Positions 49,228-58,191 of a DNA stretch of 64,000 nucleotides are shown one piece after another; within the stretch, counting starts at the first letter, position 1, and the number at the start of each line of letters is the position of its first letter. Made by a program: the position numbers and the translations under genes. A model generated the notes under the pieces. It did no database searches and was not told where the DNA came from. It was given only the letters and a program-made list of their open reading frames with translations. The stretch is from Caulobacter sp. (GTDB taxonomy: Bacteria; Pseudomonadota; Alphaproteobacteria; Caulobacterales; Caulobacteraceae), in assembly GCF_017744445.1 (NCBI RefSeq), contig NZ_JAGIBH010000016.1, positions 1 through 64,000 of the forward strand. Reading direction: 5' to 3'.

Positions 49228-49324
49228 GTCGAGCGTCGTTCGCTCGAGAAAGGTGTGGAAAATCAAGGACTAGCTTGGCCGATAGGGTAAATGTCGACCA
49301 GAATCAAAAGCTTAACGAAAGCTT

Positions 49325-50110
49325 TCAGGTGCGTTTGCGGGCCACGATGATGTCCTGGTCCTGCATGGGCTGGCTACGCCAGACGCCGAGCGCGACGGTC
49401 AGTACGTCCAGGCCCAGCGCCTCGTACTGCGCCAGGATCTCGGCCAGGTCGTAGGCGATCGTGTCTTCGGGCATGTCCGGGTTCGCCGTCCAGCAACCGT
49501 TCAGGGCGTGGACGAAGTCGAAGGCGATCTGGCCGTTTCCGGTGTTGGCGCGGGCTTCGTCGTCGATCAGGTACCAGGAGATGACGCTGGTCCCGGCGGG
49601 CTTCAGCACGCGGGCGATCTCGCGCGCGAACTGGGCCTGATCGGCCGCCAAGAGGTGGGTGAACACCGAGCCCAGCCAGACGAAGTCGAAACTCGCGTCC
49701 GGATAGGGAAAGACGAAGCGGCTGGCCGGCTGCGAGCCTTCCGGATTATACCGGTCGCTGTGCATGTCGGCGTGGGTGAATTCGAAGCGCGCATCGCCGA
49801 CGGCGATATTGGCGCGGCACCAGTCGATGGCCTGGGCCATGACGTCGAAGCCGGCATAGCGGCCGGTCTCGTCCAGATAGTCCACAAGCGGCGCGGCGGC
49901 GCGGCCGATGCCGCAGCCAACGTCCAGGATGGCGTGGTGGGGCTGCAGGCCCGCGTCGATGAACAGCTGCTTGAACTGCTGGCCGACGCGCACGTAGTCG
50001 GCGTCGGCGGCGCCCACCAGGTGCCAGAGCTCTTGCGGCGCGGTCACGGCGTCGTTCACGGGCGGTGCAGGCGACAACACGCGACGCAGCTTGGACAGGA
50101 AGGCCCGCAT
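49325..50110 (-). CDS. SAM-dependent methyltransferase (class I)
   Basis: A 261-residue methyltransferase. AILDVGCGIGRAA is motif I for SAM binding, YAGFDVMAQAIDWCR motif II with the acidic ribose contact, ASFDFVWLGSVFTHL motif IV, and ARVLKPAGTSVISWY motif V. Substrate unknown; it is similar in layout to methyltransferases of glycan or lipid modification. The start at 50110 (MRAFLSKLRR) follows GAGGG; the longer track ORF includes lepB antisense sequence. It is upstream of lexA on the same strand, with 171 bases of control region between. Confidence 0.78.
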   Translation of the reverse strand: MRAFLSKLRRVLSPAPPVNDAVTAPQELWHLVGAADADYVRVGQQFKQLFIDAGLQPHHAILDVGCGIGRAAAPLVDYLDETGRYAGFDVMAQAIDWCRANIAVGDARFEFTHADMHSDRYNPEGSQPASRFVFPYPDASFDFVWLGSVFTHLLAADQAQFAREIARVLKPAGTSVISWYLIDDEARANTGNGQIAFDFVHALNGCWTANPDMPEDTIAYDLAEILAQYEALGLDVLTVALGVWRSQPMQDQDIIVARKRT

Positions 50111-50159
50111 CCGATTCCCTCTACTCGAGCTGGCGCGGACCCTAGCGGCGGTTGTGGGC

Positions 50160-50951
50160 TCAGCCAACCTTGCGGGCAGGTAGCGACTTGAAGGTGCGAT
50201 CCAGGCGCAGGCCGTGGCCGTTCCACGAGAACAGCACCCGCTCGGCGCGGCCGACCAGGTTCTCGGCCGGGATGAAGCCCATGCCCAGCTCCGGCGGAAG
50301 GTCGGCGTCGCGGGCCACGTCCCAGGCGCAGGAGGCATAACCCTTCGGCGTCGAGCCGGGGTTAAAGCGGCTGTCCAGCGAGTTGTCGCGATTGTCGCCC
50401 ATCACGAAGTAGCAGCCGGCCGGTACGGTATAGACGCCGGTATTGGCGGCCTGGGTGTCGGCGCCAAAGCTGTTGGTGGCGTAGGTGCGGCCATTGGGCA
50501 GGGTCTCGCGCAGGTGGCGGACCGGGATCGGCCAGGCGCCGGGCGAACCTTCGGCGTCGATGCCGGTGAGGGTCTGGGTCACCGGCGCGCCGTTGATGCG
50601 CACGACGCCGCCGCTCATCTGGATGCGGTCGCCGGGCAGGCCGATGACCCGCTTGATCACGTCGGTGCGGCCGTCGCTGGGCTTCTTGAACACTACGATG
50701 TCGCCGCGCTCGGGCGCCTGGCCCAGCAGGCGGCCGTGGCCCACGGGCGGGCTGAGCGGGATCGAGTGGCGGCTCACCCCGTACGGATATTTGGAGACCA
50801 GGATGTAGTCGCCGACCAGGAGGGTGGGCTGCATCGACTCCGAGGGGATCGTGAACGGCTGGCAGAAGACCGTGCGCGGGATCAGGAACACCACCAGCAC
50901 GATGGCCATCGTCTTGGCGGTTTCGATCAGGCCTTCAGTCCACTTGCGCAT
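50160..50951 (-). CDS. lepB: signal peptidase I
   Basis: Removes Sec/Tat signal peptides. It has 263 residues, one N-terminal membrane helix (residues 14-30), and S26 motifs: PSESMQPTL with nucleophile Ser39, DVIKRVIGLPGD with general base Lys100, and GYYFVMGDNRDNSLDSR-type box E as CYFVMGDNRDNSLDSRF. Nothing is missing. Many alphaproteobacteria have lepB next to rnc and era; here it lies between lexA-side and trp genes, so it may be a second copy, which the window cannot show. Confidence 0.9.
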   Translation of the reverse strand: MRKWTEGLIETAKTMAIVLVVFLIPRTVFCQPFTIPSESMQPTLLVGDYILVSKYPYGVSRHSIPLSPPVGHGRLLGQAPERGDIVVFKKPSDGRTDVIKRVIGLPGDRIQMSGGVVRINGAPVTQTLTGIDAEGSPGAWPIPVRHLRETLPNGRTYATNSFGADTQAANTGVYTVPAGCYFVMGDNRDNSLDSRFNPGSTPKGYASCAWDVARDADLPPELGMGFIPAENLVGRAERVLFSWNGHGLRLDRTFKSLPARKVG

Positions 50952-51014
50952 CGCCGTCCCCTTGCTTGGCTCAAGTCAAGGTTAGGACGGCGAGCTTGGC
51001 TAAATCGTGGCGCG

Positions 51015-51581
51015 CTAGAGCACGGTCTTCAATTCCGGATGCTTGGGCGTGACGGGCGCGTAGAACGCCGCCAGCACCGCCAGGTCCTTCTCGTAGTCGC
51101 CGCTGGGCATCATCGCCGGGCCCAGGCCCACCACCTTGCGCTTGTAGTCCATGAAGCCGGGCACCATCGGCACGCCGGCCTTGAGGGCGATGTTGTAGAA
51201 GCCGGTCTTCCAGCCGCTGGCCTTGCCGCGCGTGCCCTCGGGCGCGATCGTCAGCATGAACTCGTCGCGGCGGGCGAACTCATCAGCCATGGCCTGGACT
51301 GTGTCGCGCGACTGCGAGCGGTCGATCGGCACGCCGCCGAGGTCCCTCATCAGGCGCTCGAACGGCCAGCGGAACAGCGAGGCCTTGCCCATGAAGCTGA
51401 GCTTCAGGTTCAGCGCGTCGGCCGCGCCCAGGAAATAAACGAAGTCCCAGTTACTGGTGTGCGGCGCGGCGATGATCACGAATTTGCGGGTCGTGGTCGG
51501 GGCGGAGCCCTCGATCGTCCAGCCCTCGCGCTTGAAGAAGGCGACGAGGGACCAATTCACCACGCGGGCGAGCCAATGCAT
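51015..51581 (-). CDS. PlsC-like glycerophospholipid acyltransferase family protein
   Basis: A 188-residue acyltransferase of the PlsC fold. IIAAPHTSNWDFVYFLG holds the HX4D motif, GGVPIDR the second and APEGTRGKASGWKTGFYNIA the third block, all needed for activity. It is shorter than typical PlsC (about 240) and lacks the N-terminal membrane helix pair, so it is closer to the short acyltransferases. The lipid substrate is not known. It is on the same strand as lepB, 63 bases upstream. Confidence 0.8.
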   Translation of the reverse strand: MHWLARVVNWSLVAFFKREGWTIEGSAPTTTRKFVIIAAPHTSNWDFVYFLGAADALNLKLSFMGKASLFRWPFERLMRDLGGVPIDRSQSRDTVQAMADEFARRDEFMLTIAPEGTRGKASGWKTGFYNIALKAGVPMVPGFMDYKRKVVGLGPAMMPSGDYEKDLAVLAAFYAPVTPKHPELKTVL

Positions 51582-51668
51582 TCGCGTTTCCTCGCGCGGC
51601 CGTGTTCTTGTTGAGTAGACTGTGAGCGGGCGCGGGAAAAAACGCCAGATGGCGCGTACCCGATCCCG

Positions 51669-52457
51669 TCAGCCGATCAGGGTCTGGGTGGCCGTCGTGA
51701 CGTCGGCGTTGCGCATCAGGCTTTCGCCCACGAGCATGGCCTTGGCGCCGGTCGCTTCCATCCGCACGACATCCTCGTGGGTGAAGATGCCGCTCTCGGT
51801 GACCAGCAGGGCGCCCTTGGGCGCCTGGGTCGACAGGCGTTCGGTGACGGCCAGGTCGACGACGAAGCTCTTCAGGTCGCGGTTGTTGATGCCCACGAGG
51901 TCCGAGCCCAGGACGCCGGCGCGAGCCATCTCGGCCTCGTCGTGGACCTCGACCAGGGCGTCCATGCCCAGGCGCTTGGCCTCGGCCATCAGCTCGGCGG
52001 CCAGCACGTCGTCGATCATCGCCAGGATGACCAGGATGGCGTCAGCGCCCAGGGCGCGGCTTTCAGCCACCTGCCAGGGATCGACCAGGAAGTCCTTGCG
52101 GATGCAGGGCAGGGCGGTAGCCGCGCGGGCGGCCACCAGATACTCGTCGGCGCCCTGGAAGCTGGGGCCGTCCGTCAGCACGGACAGGCACGCCGCGCCG
52201 CCGGCCTCATAGGCGCGGGCCAGCACCGGCGGATCGAAGTCCTCGCGGATCAGGCCCTTGGAGGGCGAGGCCTTCTTGATCTCGGCGATCAGCGACAGCT
52301 TGCCAGGCGCATGATGGGCCTCCAGCGCGGCCTTGAAGCCACGCGGCGGCGTGGCGACCAGGGCGAGGGCGTCGACATCGGCCTGCGAGTGCTCGGCCTT
52401 GCGGCCTGCGACGTCCTCGCGCTTGTAGTTCGCAATCTTCGCCAGAATATCCGTCAC
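51669..52457 (-). CDS. trpC: indole-3-glycerol phosphate synthase
   Basis: Fourth tryptophan step, closing the indole ring. It has 262 residues, a monofunctional TIM barrel not fused to trp[37 protein letters not shown] and [14 protein letters not shown] carry the conserved catalytic residues. I use the GTG at 52457 with TGGGGG upstream; the [10 protein letters not shown] extension in the track comes from an intergenic palindrome. It is 124 bases from trpD, the gap filled by that repeat. Confidence 0.95.
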   Translation of the reverse strand: MTDILAKIANYKREDVAGRKAEHSQADVDALALVATPPRGFKAALEAHHAPGKLSLIAEIKKASPSKGLIREDFDPPVLARAYEAGGAACLSVLTDGPSFQGADEYLVAARAATALPCIRKDFLVDPWQVAESRALGADAILVILAMIDDVLAAELMAEAKRLGMDALVEVHDEAEMARAGVLGSDLVGINNRDLKSFVVDLAVTERLSTQAPKGALLVTESGIFTHEDVVRMEATGAKAMLVGESLMRNADVTTATQTLIG

Positions 52458-52472
52458 GAGCAAACCCCCACA

Positions 52473-52564
52473 CCGATCATCCCCGCGAAAGCGGGGATCC
52501 AAGCGGCCTTGGCCGAGTTCGCGGCGGACTCAGCTTGGGTCCCCGCTTTCGCGGGGATGATCGG
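52473..52564 (+). repeat. intergenic inverted repeat between trpD and trpC (32-nt arms)
   Basis: Arms 52473-52504 and 52533-52564 are reverse complements over 32 bases with one mismatch, spacer 28. Each arm contains CCCCGCGAAAGCGGGG. The core resembles the arm of the repeat at 48249, suggesting one family. Confidence 0.88.
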
Positions 52565-52581
52565 ATGAAGGTAAATGTCGG

Positions 52582-53607
52582 TCACGCGGGGACTTCCGTA
52601 TTGGTGGCGGCCACCAGGCCGGCCAGCGCCGCCTTGGCTCGGCCTTCGTCGATGACGTCGGCGGCCAGTTCGATGCCTTCGACCAGGGTCTCGACCTTGT
52701 CGGCCACCAGGAAGGCGGCGGCGGCGTTCAGCAGCACGATGTCGCGATAGGCGCCCTTTTCGCCGTCGAACAGGCGGGTCAGGGCGGCGGCGTTGAATTC
52801 GGGATCACCGCCGGTGATGTCGGCCAGCGAGGCGCGGGGCAGGCCCACGGCTTCCGGCGTAATCGTGAACAGGTGGATGCGGCCGTCGCGCCATTCGGCG
52901 ACCTCGGTCTCGCCCGTGGTGGTCAGCTCGTCCATGCCCGAGCCGTGCACCGACCAGGCGCGCTCGGCGCCCAGCGCGCCCAGCGCCTTGGCGATCGGCT
53001 CGACAAAGCGCGGGGCCGAGACGCCGACCACCTGCCGCTTGGCGCCGGCCGGATTGGTCAGCGGGCCCAGCAGGTTGAAGATCGTGCGGAAGCCCAGCTG
53101 CTGGCGGATCGGCGAGACGTGCTTCATCGCCCCGTGGTGGGCCTGGGCGAACAGGAAGCAGATGCCGGCCTCGTCCAGCGCCTTGCGCTGCTGCTCGCGC
53201 GTGGCGTCGATATTGACGCCCAGGGCGATCAGGACGTCGGCGGTGCCGGACTTCGACGTGATGGCGCGGTTGCCGTGTTTGGCGACCTTCAGGCCCCCAC
53301 CGGCGGCGACGAAGCCGACGGCGGTGGAGATGTTCAGCGTGTGCAGGCCATCGCCGCCGGTGCCGCAGACGTCGATGACGTCGTACGGGTGCTCCAGCTG
53401 CACGGCGGCGCGGCGCATGGCGCGGGCGCAGGCGGCGATCTCACCGACCGTCTCGCCCCGCAGGCGCATGGCGGTGACGGCGGCGGCCACCTGGGCCGGG
53501 GTCGGTTCGCCACGCAGGCAGGCGGCGAAGAAGACCTCGGCGTCTTCGTCGCCCAGGGTCTGGCCGTCGGCCAGCTTGGCCAGCAGCGGCTTGAAGGCGT
53601 CGGACAT
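52582..53607 (-). CDS. trpD: anthranilate phosphoribosyltransferase
   Basis: Second tryptophan step: joins anthranilate with PRPP. It has 341 residues. [17 protein letters not shown] is the PRPP loop, [18 protein letters not shown] the next motif, and [19 protein letters not shown] the family hallmark. I start at [10 protein letters not shown] (53607), two bases after the trpG stop; the track ORF starts within trpG. The trpGDC order is conserved in alphaproteobacteria. Confidence 0.96.
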   Translation of the reverse strand: MSDAFKPLLAKLADGQTLGDEDAEVFFAACLRGEPTPAQVAAAVTAMRLRGETVGEIAACARAMRRAAVQLEHPYDVIDVCGTGGDGLHTLNISTAVGFVAAGGGLKVAKHGNRAITSKSGTADVLIALGVNIDATREQQRKALDEAGICFLFAQAHHGAMKHVSPIRQQLGFRTIFNLLGPLTNPAGAKRQVVGVSAPRFVEPIAKALGALGAERAWSVHGSGMDELTTTGETEVAEWRDGRIHLFTITPEAVGLPRASLADITGGDPEFNAAALTRLFDGEKGAYRDIVLLNAAAAFLVADKVETLVEGIELAADVIDEGRAKAALAGLVAATNTEVPA

Positions 53608-53609
53608 GG

Positions 53610-54206
53610 CTAGACCCAGATCTGCGCGTCGCGCTTGACGTTGGCCAGGTCCATGAAGTTGGCCAGCATCTGGTGGCCGCCTTCGGTGGCGATCGATTCC
53701 GGATGGAACTGGACGCCGAACACCGGGCGCGTCTTGTGCTGCACGCCCATGATTTCGCCGTCGTCGGTCCAGGCGGTCACTTCCAGGTCGGCGGGAAGAT
53801 CCTCGCGGCGGACGGCCAGCGAGTGGTAACGCGTGGCGGTGAACGGGTTGGGCAGGCCCTTGAAGATGCCCTTGTCGTCGTGGCGGACCTTGCTGACCTT
53901 GCCGTGCATCACAGCCTTGGCGCGGATGACTTCGCCGCCATAGGCTTGGCCGATGGCCTGGTGGCCCAGGCACACGCCCAGGATCGGCAGGCCCTCGGGC
54001 GCGGCCTGCAGCAGCGGCAGGCAGATGCCGGCCTGGTGGGGGGCCTTGGGGCCGGGCGACAGCAGGACGGCGGCCGGCGCCAGGCCCAGGGCCTCCTGCA
54101 CGGTCAGCGCGTCGTTGCGGTAGACGACCGTCTCGGCCCCCAGCTCGTTCAGATAGTGGACGAGGTTGTAGGTAAAGCTGTCGTAGTTATCGATGACGAG
54201 GATCAT
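53610..54206 (-). CDS. trpG: anthranilate synthase glutamine amidotransferase component
   Basis: Delivers ammonia from glutamine to TrpE. It has 198 residues, class I GATase: [20 protein letters not shown] opening, [15 protein letters not shown] with the nucleophile Cys near residue 79, and [15 protein letters not shown] with the His-Glu pair. It has no phosphoribosyltransferase fusion. The start is close to GAAAGGCGG. About 350 bases separate it from trpE, with a small gene on the other strand between. Confidence 0.96.
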   Translation of the reverse strand: MILVIDNYDSFTYNLVHYLNELGAETVVYRNDALTVQEALGLAPAAVLLSPGPKAPHQAGICLPLLQAAPEGLPILGVCLGHQAIGQAYGGEVIRAKAVMHGKVSKVRHDDKGIFKGLPNPFTATRYHSLAVRREDLPADLEVTAWTDDGEIMGVQHKTRPVFGVQFHPESIATEGGHQMLANFMDLANVKRDAQIWV

Positions 54207-54315
54207 GACGCCGCCTTTCGAGGTGCGGTTCTAGCCTGCGTGAAGCCTTTGTGTAGCGGCATTTTCGCGCGCGGCTTTCAGTTACGGTTACAGCGGTCGC
54301 GGTCTCAAGCATCAT

Positions 54316-54528
54316 ATGGGCATGGACCCGCGTGATTCCGCCCTGGACCCTGTCGCCGTCGCCTATGTCCGCGCTCTGCTGCGGCCGAAGACGCGCATCC
54401 AGAAGATGGCGCCGGTGCTGGCCGCCGCGGCCTTCGCCGCGATCTGTGCGCTGAGCTTCGCCACGGTGATGGTGCTGGCGCCGCCCGCGGTCACTCAGCA
54501 CCTCCCGGACGATCGCCTGGGCGACTAG
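54316..54528 (+). CDS. small predicted membrane protein between trpG and trpE
   Basis: A 70-residue protein I do not recognise, on the strand opposite to trpE and trpG. Residues 31-55 (MAPVLAAAAFAAICALSFAT) form one membrane helix between a charged N-terminus and a short acidic tail. Codon third positions are GC-rich, like its neighbours, which supports coding; an antisense ORF over the same bases is Arg/His-rich and looks like a shadow. The first ATG is at 54316, a second two codons on. No clear ribosome-binding site. Confidence 0.55.
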   Translation: MGMDPRDSALDPVAVAYVRALLRPKTRIQKMAPVLAAAAFAAICALSFATVMVLAPPAVTQHLPDDRLGD

Positions 54529-54556
54529 TCCTCAAGCGGTGAAACAGCCCTAAGGC

Positions 54557-56092
54557 TCAGCTGAATCGCCAGGCTTCCTCGGCCGCGCGCTTGAGGGCGC
54601 GGGACTTGTGCAGGGTCTCGTCGTACTCGGCGTCCGGATCGCTGTCGGCGACGATGCCGCCGCCGGCCTGGACGTACATCATGCCGTCCTTGACCAGCGC
54701 CGTGCGCAGCACGATGCAGGTGTCGACCGAGCCGTCGGCGCCGAAATAGCCGACCGCGCCGGCATAGCCGATGCCGCGCTTTTCGACTTCCAGCTCGTCG
54801 ATGATCTCCATGGCCCGCACCTTGGGCGCGCCCGAGAGGGTGCCGGCGGGCAGGGCGGCCATCAGCACGTCGACCGGATCGACGCCGTCGGGGGCCGTGC
54901 CCTCGACGTTCGAGACGATGTGCATCACGTGGCTGTAGCGCTCGATCTTGAAGCTCTCGGTCACGCGGACGTTCGGGCCCTTGGGGCGCTCGGCCGGGGC
55001 ATTGCGGCCCTGGTGGTTCAGCATGGCCACGCGGCCGACGTCGTTGCGGCCCAGGTCCAGCAGCATCAGGTGTTCGGCGCGCTCCTTGGGATCGGCCAGC
55101 AGTTCGGCTTCCAGCGCCGCGTCCTGCTCGGGCGTGGCGCCGCGCGGACGGGTGCCGGCGATCGGCCGGATGGTGATCTTGTTATCGCGCAGGCGGACCA
55201 GGATCTCGGGGCTGGAACCGACCAGGTTGAAGCCGTCCAGGTTCAGGAAGAACAGGAACGGCGACGGGTTGGTCCGGCGCAGCGAGCGGTACAGCGCGAA
55301 CGGCGGCAGGTCGAAGGGCGCGCGGAAGCGGTGGCTGGCCACGACCTGGAAGATGTCGCCGGCGGCGATGTAGTCCTTGGCTTTGGCGACCACGTCGGCG
55401 TAGTCGGCGCGGCTGACCGGGGTGGTGAACTCCATCGGATCGCGGGCCGGACGCGGGGCGTCGTGGCCCAGCGGACGGTGCAGGTCGGCCATGACCGTCT
55501 CGATCCGCATGCGGGCGGCGGCATAGGCGTCCTGGGCCGAGACGCCGGCTTGCGGGCGTACGGCCGTGGTCAGGATGATCTCCTGGGCGATGGCGTCGAA
55601 GATCGCGACGATCTGCGGACGGGTCATGATCCCGTCCGGCAGGCCCAGCGTATCCTCGTTGATGTCGGGCAGGCGCTCGACCAGGCGCACCAGGTCATAG
55701 CCCAGGGCGCCGAACACGCCGGCGGCCATCGGTGGCAGGCCTTTGGGCAGGTCCATGCGCGAACGAGCGACCAGGTCACGCAGGCTGTCCAGCGCGCCGC
55801 CCGGCTGGGGCGTGTAGCGGCCGGCGGCGATGTCGTCGCCTTCCGCGATCTCGGCCTGGTCGCCGCGGCAGCGCCAAACCAGGTCCGGGTTCATGGTCAC
55901 GATCGAGTAGCGACCGCGCCAGGTCCCGCCTTCGACGCTCTCGAACAGGAAGCTGTAGGGACGCGTCTGGGCGATCTTCAGATAGGCCGAGACCGGGGTC
56001 TCGAGATCATCGATCAGACGGGTCCAGACGACCTGCTGCCGTCCGGAATCATAGGCTTCCGAAAAGGCGTCGAACGCGGGTTCCAGACTCAT
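54557..56092 (-). CDS. trpE: anthranilate synthase component I
   Basis: Makes anthranilate from chorismate with TrpG. It has 511 residues. FLFESVEGGTWRGRYS is the tryptophan feedback motif, SSPEILVRLRDNKITIRPIAGTRPRG and LLDLGRNDVGRVA form the chorismate pocket, and LPAGTLSGAPKVRAMEIIDELE follows. The start overlaps the ppiD stop by one base, so ppiD and trpE are probably co-transcribed, the usual arrangement in alphaproteobacteria. I find no trp leader peptide in the short upstream space. Confidence 0.96.
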   Translation of the reverse strand: MSLEPAFDAFSEAYDSGRQQVVWTRLIDDLETPVSAYLKIAQTRPYSFLFESVEGGTWRGRYSIVTMNPDLVWRCRGDQAEIAEGDDIAAGRYTPQPGGALDSLRDLVARSRMDLPKGLPPMAAGVFGALGYDLVRLVERLPDINEDTLGLPDGIMTRPQIVAIFDAIAQEIILTTAVRPQAGVSAQDAYAAARMRIETVMADLHRPLGHDAPRPARDPMEFTTPVSRADYADVVAKAKDYIAAGDIFQVVASHRFRAPFDLPPFALYRSLRRTNPSPFLFFLNLDGFNLVGSSPEILVRLRDNKITIRPIAGTRPRGATPEQDAALEAELLADPKERAEHLMLLDLGRNDVGRVAMLNHQGRNAPAERPKGPNVRVTESFKIERYSHVMHIVSNVEGTAPDGVDPVDVLMAALPAGTLSGAPKVRAMEIIDELEVEKRGIGYAGAVGYFGADGSVDTCIVLRTALVKDGMMYVQAGGGIVADSDPDAEYDETLHKSRALKRAAEEAWRFS

Positions 56093-58053
56093 TACTCGGC
56101 TTTCTTTCCAGCCTTGGCGTCCTGCGCCTTGGCCAGGGCGTCGGTGTCGACGCCGATGGCCTGGCGCGCCAGGGTCAGGTTGCTCTTGGTCTTCAGCTGC
56201 GTCTTGGCGGCGTTGCGCGAGGCCTCGCCCAGATCCCGCATCAGGCCGCCGGCCGTCTGCTGCTGGGTGAAGGCGGCGATCTGGGCCACCTGGGCCGACG
56301 GGGCGGCCTTCACGCCTTCCAGCTTGGCGACGACATAGGCCTCGCCCTGCTGGCCGGCGCGGGCGACGAAGGTTTCACCCGACTTGGCCGAGAAGGCCGC
56401 GCCCAGGAACTCCTGGCCCAGGCCCATGTGCTGGCGGGCGTTCTGGCGCGACAGGCCGGCGACCTTCTGGACCTTGGACTGGGCCGAGGCGGCGACGGCG
56501 TCCAGGCTCTCGCCCTTCTTGACGCGAGCGGCCAGGGCGTCGGCCTTGGCCTTGAGGCGCTTGCCCATCTCCTGGTTCAGCCAGATGCCGGTCAGTTGCG
56601 GCTTGATCTCGGCCAGGGGCGGCATGGCGGCCGGATTAATCTTCTCGACCTTCACGGCGTAATATTCGCCCTTGCCCAGCTCGACCAGTTCGCTCTCGCC
56701 GCCTTGCGACAGGCCGAAAGCGGTCTTGATGATGTCAGGGGTCAGGCCGACGGCCGGCTGGCCGACCGGGTCCGTGCCCTGAGCGGTCAGCGGGGCGGTC
56801 GTGGCGACCATGGCGCCGGCCTTGGTGGCGGCGGCGATCAGGTCGGCGCCGGCGTCGTGGGCGTCCTGATAGGCCTGGGTCTGGTCATAGGCCTTGCTCT
56901 GGGCGGCCTGGGCGCGAACCTCTGCCTCGATCTGCGGACGGACGCTCTCTAGCGTGGCCACGACGCCCGGGGTGACCTTGGTGACCTTGATCACCGAGAT
57001 GCCCAGCTCGCCGGCGATCGGCGCGCTGACCTGGCCGGCGGGCAGGGTGAAGGCAGCGTCGGCGACCTTGCGGTCTGGCACGGCGGTCTTGGGCTTGTCG
57101 GTCAGGACGAGCGGGGTCTTGCCATAGGCCTTGGCCACGGCAACCGGATCCTCGCCCTTCTTCAGGCGGTCGGAGATCGCGGCGGCGGCCTTGGCGTCCG
57201 GGGCGGCGATCTGGATCAGCGAGCGGGTTTCCGGCTTGGCCAGGCTGTCCTTGCGGAAGTCGAAGGCCTTCTGCACGGCGGCCTGGTCGATCGTGACGGT
57301 CGGCTCAAGAGCCTTGGCGCTGACGCGCATGATCGACAGCACGCGGGTTTCCGGACGCGTCAGGCGCTCGGCGTTTTCCTTCATGAAGGCGGTCAGCTGG
57401 GCGTCGGTCGGCGGCGCGGGGCGCTCCACCGAAGCCGGGTTCACGGCGAAGGCGGCCACGTCGCGGGCTTCCAGCAGGTAGGCGCCTTGTAGGGCGGCGT
57501 AGACGCGCGGGGCCTTCAGGCCGTCGGCCACGGCCGAGAAAAAGTGGGCGTTGGCGATCTCGTCGCGCAGCGAGGCCTCATAGGCCTGCGGCGTGATGCC
57601 GTTCTGAGCCAGCAGCGCGGCGTAGGCCTGCTGGTCGAACTTGCCGGTGATCGGGCTGAACGGACGCTGGCCGGGCGGCAGGGCGCTCATCTGCTGGTGA
57701 ACGATGTCGCCGACCAGCTTGTCCGACGGGGCCACGCCCATCTTCTGGATCGCGGCGGCCATCGATTCCTGCAGGGTCAGCTCCTGGACGATCTGGCGGT
57801 CGATGCCGCGCTCGACGGCCAGGTCAGGGGTGATGGCCTCACCGCCGCGCTGTTCCATCGCCTTGCGATAGTTGTCGAAGCGCGCCTTGAAGTCCTGGGC
57901 CGACATCGTGCGCGACCCGGCGCTGATGACACCCGAGCCTTGCGGGCCCTTGAACACGTCGCTGATGCCGAAGATGGCGAAGCTGACGATCAGCAGGCCA
58001 AACAGCAGCACCGCGAACGGCGATTTGGCGAAGGAGCGGAAACCGGCGAGCAT
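56092..58053 (-). CDS. ppiD: PpiD-like peptidyl-prolyl isomerase (SurA N-terminal domain)
   Basis: Inner-membrane-anchored periplasmic chaperone/isomerase, 653 residues. FAVLLFGLLIVSFAIFGISDVF (residues 12-35) is the membrane anchor with a short cytoplasmic tail. The SurA-like chaperone domain (residues 60-240) follows and a parvulin-type domain starts near residue 265, with further helical parts to the end. Caulobacter-type PpiD is 620-660 long, so the length fits. The start is set at 58053; the track ORF adds 200 residues of antisense tpiA. It is divergent from tpiA, 138 bases away. Confidence 0.88.
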   Translation of the reverse strand: MLAGFRSFAKSPFAVLLFGLLIVSFAIFGISDVFKGPQGSGVISAGSRTMSAQDFKARFDNYRKAMEQRGGEAITPDLAVERGIDRQIVQELTLQESMAAAIQKMGVAPSDKLVGDIVHQQMSALPPGQRPFSPITGKFDQQAYAALLAQNGITPQAYEASLRDEIANAHFFSAVADGLKAPRVYAALQGAYLLEARDVAAFAVNPASVERPAPPTDAQLTAFMKENAERLTRPETRVLSIMRVSAKALEPTVTIDQAAVQKAFDFRKDSLAKPETRSLIQIAAPDAKAAAAISDRLKKGEDPVAVAKAYGKTPLVLTDKPKTAVPDRKVADAAFTLPAGQVSAPIAGELGISVIKVTKVTPGVVATLESVRPQIEAEVRAQAAQSKAYDQTQAYQDAHDAGADLIAAATKAGAMVATTAPLTAQGTDPVGQPAVGLTPDIIKTAFGLSQGGESELVELGKGEYYAVKVEKINPAAMPPLAEIKPQLTGIWLNQEMGKRLKAKADALAARVKKGESLDAVAASAQSKVQKVAGLSRQNARQHMGLGQEFLGAAFSAKSGETFVARAGQQGEAYVVAKLEGVKAAPSAQVAQIAAFTQQQTAGGLMRDLGEASRNAAKTQLKTKSNLTLARQAIGVDTDALAKAQDAKAGKKAE

Positions 58054-58191
58054 GCGATCGAAAACCTTCCAGGGGACCGCCAAGCGAACAGGCAAAGCGG
58101 TCGAGAGCAGCGGGTATAGTAGAGCCGTGGGTAGCCGGGCAAGCGGCCTGGGCTTGACTTCCCAAGCGAGGGTGACGCCAAGAAGGCGTCC

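Noticed and set aside
52458-52502. N-terminal extension [10 protein letters not shown] of trpC in the ORF track
   Set aside because: This is the translation of the intergenic palindrome; TrpC starts at the GTG at 52457.
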